This document shows, piece after piece, positions 8,251 to 14,784 of a stretch of 42,900 bases of DNA (position 1 is its first letter; each line of letters begins with the position of its first letter). A model generated the notes under the pieces. The model saw nothing but the letters and a program-made list of their open reading frames with translations, made no database searches and was not told the DNA's origin. The stretch comes from Planctomycetota bacterium (lineage in GTDB: Bacteria > Planctomycetota > UBA1135 > GCA-002686595): NCBI GenBank assembly GCA_002686595.1, contig NYXZ01000011.1:5710-48609 (forward strand). The letters are read 5' to 3'. Made by a program: the position numbers and the translations under genes.

Positions 8251-9930
8251 CTATACGGCATCGAGAGTAGGGTTCTGGGCCCGACTAGCTTCGATGCTGG
8301 GCTCCCGGATCAACTCCCCGCCATTCTTCAGATGTTCCCTAATGGCATTGAACTCGTCCTCTCGTTTCAAGAACACGGCGACGAGATCCGGATCAAACTG
8401 TCGCCCAGCGAGGGCACTTATCCAGGGCACGACGCGTTCGTGATCCCAAGCTGGCTTGTAGCGGCGTTCCGTGGTCAGGGCATCGTAAACATCAGCCAGG
8501 GCCAGAATGCGCGCAGAAAGGGGGATCTCGGTCCCAGCCAAGCCCCTGGGATAGCCCCGGCCATCCCAGTATTCGTGATGGCAGTGGGCAATATCCCTGC
8601 CCATGGCTAGGAAGCCATGGGCATTCACCTTGACCATGACCCCCGCTAGTGTTTCAGCGCCAATGGTCGTGTGCGTGCGCATCACGGCCTCCTCTTCCAG
8701 CGACAGCTTGCCTGGATTCAAGAGGATCGAATCGGGGATGGCCACCTTGCCGATGTCATGGAGTGGACTGGAGCGCACCAGATGGTCGATGAACTGCTCT
8801 TTGATGTAGTCCTGATAGTCCTCGTTGGCCATCAGCCCCTCGGCCAGCACCCGGCAGTAGGCTGCTACGCGCTCAAGGTGCAGACCCGTTTCCGAGTCGC
8901 GCTGATCTGACAGGCCGGCTAGGGCAATGATGGTCGCCTGCTGTGCAGCATCTAGTTCACCTCGACGGCATGCAATACCCACAGCCACGACTGTGGATGT
9001 GATGATGAGGTTCAGTTTGCCCCGATCGCGCGGCGAGGGAAACTCTGCACCAACAGCGGGCCCGTAGGTCGGCCAAAGGAGCAGCTCGCCAAGCTCACCA
9101 TCCTCGGAGTGCAGCACCTCACGGTGAATATGTCCGACTCCAGCATCAACAGCGTCAGCTCCACTACAGGCATCCCGGACAACTCCGGCCGAGGCTCCGA
9201 CCTCGCCCTCTCCATGGGGATTCTTGAGACACACGCGAGCGCCGGACACCTGCAGCAAATCTACAGCCGCCTGGGCCGCGGCAACGGCGATTTCGTTCAA
9301 ACCGCCCGCTCTGCTAAGTGTCAGCGCCAACTCGTGCAGGCGCTGCATGCTAGCTGTTTGCATGGCGCTACGGCCCTCGAGCACTTCAGTGAATCCTTCG
9401 AGCGATTCCCGGGCAGAAGCTAGGCGACTGGCTACCTTCAACTCATCGTGGGCGAGGGAGTTGATCTTCAAGGCCTCCCTCACGACAAGGTCCAGTTCCT
9501 CGCTGGAACACGGCTTGGACAGAAGGCGGAAGACACTGGCGCCATTGACGGCCCCCTGAGCCAACTCATAGTCACGGGAAGATGTGAGCAGGATTCCCAG
9601 GGACCGGGGACGCCTGCGGCGGGCCTCTCGCAGGAGAGTCAAGCTACACACACCGGGAAGATCCCCGTCCACAAGCACCACGGCAACTGTCTTGTCCTCA
9701 GCCAGCAGCTCGAGCGCTTCCTCCGAACTTGAACAGGCATACAGATGCTGCCCCAGCTCCGAATGGCTAAGCACCTGCTCCCTGATGGCGGAGCCTTGCT
9801 CAATGATGACGATGGTCTGGGTCACGGTGGGTACTTGCGGTTGTCCAACGACGCGACACCCCTTATCTCGGGTGTCTCGTTCCAGGGCGCGCCGAATCCC
9901 TGGCAAGGTGCTCTGCCCGTCGGGACCCAC
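8251..9930 (-). CDS. Response regulator with HD-GYP domain (c-di-GMP phosphodiesterase)
   Basis: The protein has three parts. An N-terminal receiver domain (about 38-155) has the phospho-acceptor Asp88 in VLVDGD, TSS at 116-118 and Lys139 in LSKP. A middle helical/GAF-like region (about 160-330) follows. A C-terminal HD-GYP domain carries SSPLHDIGKVAIPD (His391-Asp392) and HHEYWDGRGYP (451-461), so the hydrolase motifs are complete. Such proteins degrade cyclic di-GMP under control of a sensor kinase; no kinase gene is adjacent. The start is uncertain: GTG 9930 lies 14 nt after an AAGGAGG-like site at about 9946-9952, but the receiver fold only begins near residue 38, so GTG 9825 is a reasonable alternative. 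Confidence 0.9.
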   Translation of the reverse strand: MGPDGQSTLPGIRRALERDTRDKGCRVVGQPQVPTVTQTIVIIEQGSAIREQVLSHSELGQHLYACSSSEEALELLAEDKTVAVVLVDGDLPGVCSLTLLREARRRRPRSLGILLTSSRDYELAQGAVNGASVFRLLSKPCSSEELDLVVREALKINSLAHDELKVASRLASARESLEGFTEVLEGRSAMQTASMQRLHELALTLSRAGGLNEIAVAAAQAAVDLLQVSGARVCLKNPHGEGEVGASAGVVRDACSGADAVDAGVGHIHREVLHSEDGELGELLLWPTYGPAVGAEFPSPRDRGKLNLIITSTVVAVGIACRRGELDAAQQATIIALAGLSDQRDSETGLHLERVAAYCRVLAEGLMANEDYQDYIKEQFIDHLVRSSPLHDIGKVAIPDSILLNPGKLSLEEEAVMRTHTTIGAETLAGVMVKVNAHGFLAMGRDIAHCHHEYWDGRGYPRGLAGTEIPLSARILALADVYDALTTERRYKPAWDHERVVPWISALAGRQFDPDLVAVFLKREDEFNAIREHLKNGGELIREPSIEASRAQNPTLDAV

Positions 9931-10172
9931 ACCGCTTAGTGCATCCTCCTTACGCGCAAAGCCGCCTCACGCTTCACGGGGGAGCGGCACTGCCCCTCAA
10001 TAAATACACGTTCCTTCTAATAAACTGTTGGGCAGACACCAAGCACTGTCTATTGACGCTGCTGGGGTCATGTATCGCTAGTTGCCTTAGACATTTACGA
10101 CATTGCCCCTTTTGCAACTTCCTTTGCCGAGATATCAATTTGTATGTCGCATTTCGAGTCTCAGCAGCGCGC

Positions 10173-10200
10173 AGCCCCCGACGCCGCAAGGGTGGGGGCT
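10173..10200 (-). terminator. Hairpin at the end of the microcompartment operon
   Basis: AGCCCCC (10173-10179) and GGGGGCT (10194-10200) form a perfect 7-bp stem with a 14-nt loop, overlapping the UPF0210 stop codon at 10199-10201. There is no U-tract on the minus strand after it, so it may stabilise the mRNA end or work with Rho rather than terminate by itself. The rest of 9931-10172 is less GC-rich than its surroundings and shows no gene. Confidence 0.4.
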
Positions 10201-11563
10201 AGTTCCGGTAGCTCTGGAGCGGCGCAGGAACGCGCCCACCGCGGCGGCGCAGCCCCTCCGCCGAGAAGGCCCCGGGATCTTGAATGATGGCCGTGCCGAG
10301 CAGGCCACCCCAATCAACGGTCTCCCCCGGCCCCTTGCCCGGTACTGGAATGATGCGCACGGCCGTCGTCTTGCCGTTCACCATTCCAATCGCCAGCTCG
10401 TCGACGATGATCCCGGCCAGGGTGGCCGCCGAGGTGTCACCGGGGACCGCCACCATGTCCAATCCCACGGAGCAGACCGTGGTCATGGCTTCGAGCTTGG
10501 CCAGGGACAGGGCTCCCAGGCGCACGGCCTCGATCATGCCTTGGTCCTCCGAAACCGGAATAAAGGCACCGGAGAGTCCGCCAACACAGGACGATGCCAT
10601 GGCGCCGCCCTTCTTCACCGCATCGGTGAGCAGCGCCAGGGCCATGGTGGTTCCCGGGGCTCCGGTGCGTTCCACGCCGATCAGTTCGAGGATGTCCGCC
10701 ACCGAATCCCCCACCGCCGGTGTCGGCGCCAAACTCACATCAACAATGCCGAAGACCGTGCCCAGGCGGCGGGCAGCCTCACGGCCCACCAGCTCCCCCA
10801 CCCGTGTGATTTTGAAAGCCGTGCGCTTGATGGTCTCCGCCACGGAGACCAAGTCCGCCTCCGGCCCCAAGCGGGCCAGGGCCGAACGCACGGCACCCGG
10901 TCCGGAAACACCCACATTGAGCACCGTTTCACCTTCACCGACACCGATGTGGGCACCGGCCACGAAGGGATTGTCCTCCACGGGATTGCAGAAGCAGACC
11001 AGCTTGGCACAACCCAGGGCGCCGCTGTCCGCGGTCAAGCGCGCCGTCTCCAACACCGCATCGGCGAAGATGTTGACCGCGTCCATGTTGATCCCGGCCC
11101 GGGTTGTCGCCAAGGAAACCGAAGAACACACGTGTTCAGTTTCCGCCAAGGCCCTAGGAATGGAATCCACCAGGGCCCGGTCCGCCCGAGTGAATCCCTT
11201 GTGTACATAGGCCGTGAAGCCCCCGATGAAGTCGACTCCCACCTCCTTGGCTGCGGCGTCCAGGGCCCGGGCAAAGGGCGTCAAGTCCTCTGCTCCCGAG
11301 GCCGCGGCCACCGTGGCTATGGGCGAGACCGCGATGCGTTTGTTGACGATGGGCACGCCGTAATCGGCGGCGATGGAATCCGCCACGCTCACCAGGTTGC
11401 GCGCCTGGTGCACGATCTTGGCGTAGATCTTTTCGCAGGCACTCTCCAGGTGGGGGTCCGCGCAATCGCCCAGGTCGATACCCAGGGTCGTGGTGCGGAT
11501 GTCGAGTGTCTCCAACTCGACCATGCGGATCGTTTCGAGGATCTCCTGGTCGGTGAATGACAT
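10199..11563 (-). CDS. UPF0210 (PFL-like fold) protein, last gene of the microcompartment operon
   Basis: Start chosen at ATG 11563, giving 454 residues and the typical family N-terminus ([17 protein letters not shown]). The longer frame would only add an Arg/Ser/Cys-rich segment overlapping the ACT gene. Family hallmarks are present: [80 protein letters not shown], and the closing RGGRVPAP. The family has unknown function. Its solved member (SP0239 of Streptococcus) has a pyruvate-formate-lyase-like barrel but no glycyl-radical loop, and none is visible here. The usual genomic partner is an ACT-domain UPF0237 protein, which is the adjacent gene (16-nt gap). Its place in a shell-protein operon suggests an enzymatic role linked to the compartment, which is inference. 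Confidence 0.85.
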   Translation of the reverse strand: MSFTDQEILETIRMVELETLDIRTTTLGIDLGDCADPHLESACEKIYAKIVHQARNLVSVADSIAADYGVPIVNKRIAVSPIATVAAASGAEDLTPFARALDAAAKEVGVDFIGGFTAYVHKGFTRADRALVDSIPRALAETEHVCSSVSLATTRAGINMDAVNIFADAVLETARLTADSGALGCAKLVCFCNPVEDNPFVAGAHIGVGEGETVLNVGVSGPGAVRSALARLGPEADLVSVAETIKRTAFKITRVGELVGREAARRLGTVFGIVDVSLAPTPAVGDSVADILELIGVERTGAPGTTMALALLTDAVKKGGAMASSCVGGLSGAFIPVSEDQGMIEAVRLGALSLAKLEAMTTVCSVGLDMVAVPGDTSAATLAGIIVDELAIGMVNGKTTAVRIIPVPGKGPGETVDWGGLLGTAIIQDPGAFSAEGLRRRGGRVPAPLQSYRN

Positions 11564-11579
11564 GGAACTGGCCCGTGGC

Positions 11580-12071
11580 TTAGACGCGGTGCATGAAGCT
11601 GAAGACGCGCTCGTGCATGACGCGCACCACGTAATCACCCTCGCCACCCAAGCACTCGAGGCGCGCCTTCAACTCGGCGAAGGGCTCGGGGCCCAGCGTG
11701 GTGGTCAAAACCAGGTGGAAGAAGCTGTCGACCATCTTCTGTGAGATGTTGTCGATGTTGGCACCGGCCGCACCCAGAGCGCCGGTGACTTCGGCCAAGA
11801 CACCGGGGCGATTACGGCCCACAACCGTGACCACAACCGTTGTGCCAGGACCAGTTGAGCCCTCGGGTTCGGGTAGCTCATGGGCATCAGCGGCGTCTGG
11901 CCCACGCTCCGGCGCGGACGAACTCCACTCCCCGGCCTCCGTGCGCAACTGGATGCCAGCGGCCCGGGCAATCTCCAGGGCCTGGGGTGTCACCACCGTA
12001 TCGGCCTCGATCAGAAGCTCCGCGCCCGGCGCCCGGCGCACATCCTCGGCGGTCAAAAAACGGCGTCCCAT
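11580..12071 (-). CDS. ACT-domain (UPF0237-like) protein with EutQ-like N-terminal module
   Basis: This 163-residue protein has two parts. Residues 1-45 ([10 protein letters not shown], then [18 protein letters not shown]) resemble the first 50 residues of the ethanolamine-microcompartment protein EutQ. After an acidic, Pro-rich linker (about 46-75), residues 76-163 form an ACT domain of the UPF0237 type: [29 protein letters not shown], and the family-typical end [14 protein letters not shown] domains bind small ligands, often amino acids, and regulate partner enzymes. UPF0237 proteins are normally about 90 residues without an N-terminal extension, so the fusion is unusual. Its ATG overlaps the previous stop (TGATG). 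I infer it regulates, or delivers to the compartment, the UPF0210 protein encoded next. Confidence 0.8.
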   Translation of the reverse strand: MGRRFLTAEDVRRAPGAELLIEADTVVTPQALEIARAAGIQLRTEAGEWSSSAPERGPDAADAHELPEPEGSTGPGTTVVVTVVGRNRPGVLAEVTGALGAAGANIDNISQKMVDSFFHLVLTTTLGPEPFAELKARLECLGGEGDYVVRVMHERVFSFMHRV

Positions 12072-12394
12072 CAGCTGTGGTTCTCCAGCAGGTCAATGCC
12101 AAAGGCGACGGGGCCTTCCGGTGTCAAACGCGAAAGCACGGCCCGCCCCGCGCGCACCTGCACAATGTAATCTCCATCCGTGGCGAGGACGCGATGCCAC
12201 ATGCAATCGCTCTCCGTGCCGGAAGCACCCGCGCAATCCCCGGCGGATGCGCCGCCTTCCACCAGGCGCACGCCGCGGCTAAAGGCCAGATCACGAGCCG
12301 CCGGAGTGACGATGGTCCCCGGTTCCAGATGCAGACTGCCCCCGGGGGGCAACTTGCCCACGCAACTCTCGGTGATCAGCTTCCTCGTCGCCAC
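12071..12394 (-). CDS. Small microcompartment-associated protein with EutQ-like N-terminal module
   Basis: A 107-residue protein starting at GTG 12394, 16 bp after the BMC-T stop. Its first 45 residues (KLITESCVGKLPPGGSLHL, then TIVTPAARDLAFSRGVRLVE) match the N-terminal module of the next protein and of EutQ: an LIT/LTA start, a hydrophobic strand, then T-I/V-V-T-P-x-A. A short Cys-containing linker (GDCAGASGTESDC) leads to a compact C-terminal part (WHRVLATDGDYIVQVRAG) that I do not recognise. It is too short for the EutQ cupin domain. It may be an adaptor or scaffold for the shell or its cargo; that is inference from position and the shared module. Confidence 0.7.
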   Translation of the reverse strand: MATRKLITESCVGKLPPGGSLHLEPGTIVTPAARDLAFSRGVRLVEGGASAGDCAGASGTESDCMWHRVLATDGDYIVQVRAGRAVLSRLTPEGPVAFGIDLLENHS

Positions 12395-12410
12395 GGAGCA
12401 GTGCTAAGTC

Positions 12411-13010
12411 CTAGAGGTGACGCACCAGGTCCACATGGGGGCGGGGAATGATCACTTCGCGGGCCAACTGGCCGCGTTCCGTGGCCAGGCTGGCTCCGGC
12501 GGTGACCGCCGAACGCACATCGCTGACCTCGCCGGTTAGGGTGAAGTAGCTCTTGCCACCCAAGCCGTTGGCGATGCGCAGCTCGAGCATATCCACGGTG
12601 GCCGTCTTGAGGGCCTGGTCCGCGGCCAGGATTGAAGCCGCCACCGTGTGCGTCTCCACCACGCCCAGGGCATCGAGGGTTCCGTCCACGGTCCCTCCCT
12701 GGCGCCGCAGTCCCTGTTCCACCTGTTCGTGCACATTGGGAATCATCAGTTGATCAACCAGGTCGTTGGCCGCCAGCTCGGCACCGCGCCGCACGCTGCT
12801 GCGCACATCTTCCACGGCACCGGTGAAAAGCATCACGTACTTGCCGGGCTGGACTGCTGTGGCCGCCAGCAGCTCGATGTCCGCCTCCCAGAGGACCGCG
12901 TCCGCCACTTCGATGCCACGGGCCACGGAGCACAGTTCCAAGAGGCCAATGGCGGGCCCCAGGCCGAGCTCGGCGCGCAGGGCGGGATTGGTATCGGTTT
13001 TTGTAGTCAT
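12411..13010 (-). CDS. BMC-T trimeric shell protein (tandem BMC domains)
   Basis: This 199-residue protein has two consecutive BMC domains. The first (about 17-105) contains AIGLLELCSVARGIEVADA and a PGKYVMLFTGAVEDV strand. The second (about 112-199) contains ALGVVETHTVAASILAADQA and GGKSYFTLTGEVSDV, ending in VIIPRPHVDLVRHL. Such proteins form pseudohexameric trimers that tile shell facets and often carry the larger, sometimes gated pore. The ATG start at 13010 is clear. It lies between the vertex-protein genes and the two EutQ-module genes of the operon. The two domains are in canonical order, not circularly permuted. Confidence 0.92.
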   Translation of the reverse strand: MTTKTDTNPALRAELGLGPAIGLLELCSVARGIEVADAVLWEADIELLAATAVQPGKYVMLFTGAVEDVRSSVRRGAELAANDLVDQLMIPNVHEQVEQGLRRQGGTVDGTLDALGVVETHTVAASILAADQALKTATVDMLELRIANGLGGKSYFTLTGEVSDVRSAVTAGASLATERGQLAREVIIPRPHVDLVRHL

Positions 13011-13045
13011 GGTTTTATGTTTCCGTACTTGAAAGGGTGTGCGTG

Positions 13046-13375
13046 TCAGCTCTTGCGTTTCGGTAGAGCACTGTCCTGCTCCGCCGTGGGACCGATTAGG
13101 CGGCCCCCTTCCAGTTGCATCTCATCGATGATGGCCGCCACGGCCGTTTGAAACCCGATGTCGTGTCCGCGACCAATGACATGGCGTGCGGCGCGGCCGA
13201 AGACGATCAACACGCGCTCACCGATACCGGCCCCCAGGGGATCGACCGCCACCATGGTTTCCGCGGAACTGTCTCCGTCGCTGGTAAAGGGCCGTACGAC
13301 GAGCAAACGCAAGCCCTCCAGGGTCTCGTCCTTGCGCGTGGCCCACAGGTTGCCGACGACCGTGCCCACCAGCAT
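13046..13375 (-). CDS. BMC-P pentameric vertex protein (EutN/CcmL family), second copy
   Basis: The 109-residue EutN/CcmL protein begins MLVGTVVGNLWATRKDETL. It has the family signature LRLLVVRPF, a central MVAVDPLGAGIGERVLIVFG and a helix with AVAAIIDEM near the end. These proteins form pentamers that cap the icosahedral shell vertices. The start ATG overlaps the upstream vertex-protein stop by one base (TGATG), so translation is probably coupled. It differs from its neighbour in a charged C-terminal tail (EQDSALPKRKS). Confidence 0.92.
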   Translation of the reverse strand: MLVGTVVGNLWATRKDETLEGLRLLVVRPFTSDGDSSAETMVAVDPLGAGIGERVLIVFGRAARHVIGRGHDIGFQTAVAAIIDEMQLEGGRLIGPTAEQDSALPKRKS

Positions 13376-13707
13376 CAGGCTCCCCCTCCCTTGTTCTGCA
13401 CTGCGCTCTGGTTCCAGGAGGCGGGCATCTGCGGTGCGTGCAGATCATCGACAATGCCGACGATGGCCGCTTCGAATGCCAAATCGCCGTCGCCGCCACA
13501 GGCCACGCGGGCCGCCTTGCCAAAGGCCACCACCACATGTTCACCCAGGTCCGCCCCCAGGGGATCGGCGGCCACCACCGGTGTCACCTTGGGCGCCGCG
13601 GGGTCGCTGGCATCGTCAACCGCTTCCACCACGAGCAGGCGCCGCCCGACGAGATCGGGGCTTTGGCGCGTCGCCCACACCTGCCCCACTACCTTGCCGA
13701 GGAACAT
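13375..13707 (-). CDS. BMC-P pentameric vertex protein (EutN/CcmL family), first copy
   Basis: The 110-residue protein starts at ATG 13707, overlapping the preceding stop as TGATG. It begins MFLGKVVGQVWATRQSPDLV and carries VVAADPLGADLGEHVVVAFG and AAIVGIVDDL, the EutN/CcmL fold signatures. It is a clear paralogue of the next gene (similar N-terminus and core) with a different, Asn/Gly-rich tail. Two vertex proteins in one operon are common in planctomycete-type loci and may give mixed or alternative pentamers. The longer frame reaching to 14166 is an accidental extension into the neighbouring gene. Confidence 0.92.
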   Translation of the reverse strand: MFLGKVVGQVWATRQSPDLVGRRLLVVEAVDDASDPAAPKVTPVVAADPLGADLGEHVVVAFGKAARVACGGDGDLAFEAAIVGIVDDLHAPQMPASWNQSAVQNKGGGA

Positions 13708-14357
13708 CAGTCGATCCCCCGATTGGCGCGCCCACCCACGCTGGACAGGGCGCGTCGCACAGCGCCCACGGCCGCTTCTATCTCCGCATCGCTGCCGGCC
13801 AGGCGCAACCGTCCCACGGCCCCTTCCGCACCCAGCCCCACCAAGCGCACCGGCGCGGCTTTCTCGGCCTCGTTTGCCGCCAGAACCACATGCACGGCGG
13901 GGTTGATTTCCAAGGTGTAGAGCGTGTCGCCCCCCAGCACCAACATCCCGGACCGATTGCGGTTGATCAGCATGGCGTGGTGATCGCTGATGCGGTGGAT
14001 GATCTCGTCGGTCAGGATGTGGGGCTGCAACTGATCGTCTGCGGACACACCTGCAGCTTGCATGATCAAAGCTCCGGCCTGGCGCACCTGGCCCTGGTCC
14101 GGGCCGTGCACTTCCAGGGTGCCGTAGCTGCGCTCGGTGATGAGCGCCCCGGGAGTCACGTCGCAACTCTTGAGGGCGACATCCATCAGGCGGTTGATGG
14201 CAATGCCCGGACGCACCTCGAACCAGAAGGAGGCCTCCCCGGAAACCGGGAAGTAGCCGTCGGAGTTCGCCGCACAGGTGGCGGCAAACTGCGGCTGCAT
14301 CTGATCGATGTGCACCGCCCCCCGGAGTTCCAGGGACAGGGTCTGGCTTCGAGCCAA
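13707..14357 (-). CDS. Tandem BMC-like shell protein, divergent type
   Basis: A 216-residue protein in the shell gene block. Residues about 45-105 read as a BMC-type fold (RPGIAINRLMDVALKSCDV, then YGTLEVHGPDQGQVRQAG). A second related half (about 140-210) contains LVLGGDTLYTLEINPAVHVV and LRLAGSDAEIEAAVGAVRRA. This suggests a double-domain shell protein of a divergent class rather than a PduB-, EutL- or PduT-type trimer. The start is TTG 14357, chosen because a GGGAG Shine-Dalgarno sits 6 nt upstream and the next gene is coupled to its stop (TGATG). An LINRNRSG motif in the inter-domain segment is a useful family marker. The shell role is likely; the exact oligomer is not known. Confidence 0.72.
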   Translation of the reverse strand: MARSQTLSLELRGAVHIDQMQPQFAATCAANSDGYFPVSGEASFWFEVRPGIAINRLMDVALKSCDVTPGALITERSYGTLEVHGPDQGQVRQAGALIMQAAGVSADDQLQPHILTDEIIHRISDHHAMLINRNRSGMLVLGGDTLYTLEINPAVHVVLAANEAEKAAPVRLVGLGAEGAVGRLRLAGSDAEIEAAVGAVRRALSSVGGRANRGID

Positions 14358-14411
14358 GGTGATCTCCCGTCAGCGAGGCGGCGGAGCAAGAGGCCCCACC
14401 GACCAGCCGTA

Positions 14412-14699
14412 CTAGGCCCCCGGGTTCTCGGGCAGGTAACTCTCGAGGTCCATGGCCGGGCGCGGAATGACATGCACCGAGACCAGCTCGCCCACGCGTC
14501 GAGCGCTGGCGGCCCCGGCTTCAGTGGCGGCCTTCACGGCTCCCACTTCCCCGCGCACCATCACGGTGACCAGGCCGGCACCTGACATTTCCTTGCGCAG
14601 GAGCGTTACCCGCGCGGCCTTGACCATGGCGTCCGCGGCTTCCACGGCTCCGACCAGACCACGGGTCTCGATCAGGCCCAATGCGATTTCTGTATCCAT
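14412..14699 (-). CDS. BMC-H hexameric shell protein, second copy
   Basis: The 95-residue single BMC-domain protein has the classic signature [20 protein letters not shown], then [16 protein letters not shown] and VSVHVIPRP. It forms hexamers that make up shell facets and controls metabolite passage through a central pore. It is a close paralogue of the first gene of the operon, differing mainly in the strand after VKAAR ([16 protein letters not shown]) and in the C-terminal tail ([11 protein letters not shown]). It lies downstream of the aldehyde dehydrogenase across an 85-bp gap that holds two hairpins. Confidence 0.95.
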   Translation of the reverse strand: MDTEIALGLIETRGLVGAVEAADAMVKAARVTLLRKEMSGAGLVTVMVRGEVGAVKAATEAGAASARRVGELVSVHVIPRPAMDLESYLPENPGA

Positions 14700-14722
14700 C
14701 TGTTGCTTCTGTCTTGGGTTGG

Positions 14723-14763
14723 GGGAGCTAGCGCTCCCGGTTCACGGCCCGGGCTATGCCCGG
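14723..14763 (-). promoter_or_regulatory. Two tandem intercistronic hairpins inside the microcompartment operon
   Basis: The only sizeable internal gap of the operon, between the aldehyde dehydrogenase stop and the second BMC-H gene, holds two perfect 6-bp stems: GGGAGC-TAGC-GCTCCC (14723-14738) and CCGGGC-TAT-GCCCGG (14749-14763). They could mark an mRNA processing site, a partial terminator or a stability element separating enzyme from shell expression. No U-tract follows either stem. Confidence 0.4.
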
Positions 14764-14784
14764 ACCCGTATTCTCAGTTGAGCC

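Noticed and set aside
9931-10172. Possible small gene or RNA in the less GC-rich gap after the HD-GYP gene
   Set aside because: Open frames there are short and Cys/Leu-rich without a ribosome site, and no stable RNA fold stands out beyond the operon-end hairpin.
10103-11560. 485-residue plus-strand open frame opposite the UPF0210 gene
   Set aside because: His/Gly/Arg-rich antisense artefact of GC-rich codons; the minus strand encodes the conserved UPF0210 family.
13375-14166. A single 263-residue gene in place of the first vertex protein
   Set aside because: Only the last 110 residues are EutN-like; the upstream part is out-of-frame sequence of the tandem BMC-like gene, and an ATG with a coupled TGATG junction is at 13707.
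13158-14585. 475-residue plus-strand open frame across the vertex and BMC-like genes
   Set aside because: Arg/Pro/His-rich and without family similarity; it overlaps four shell genes with strong signatures.
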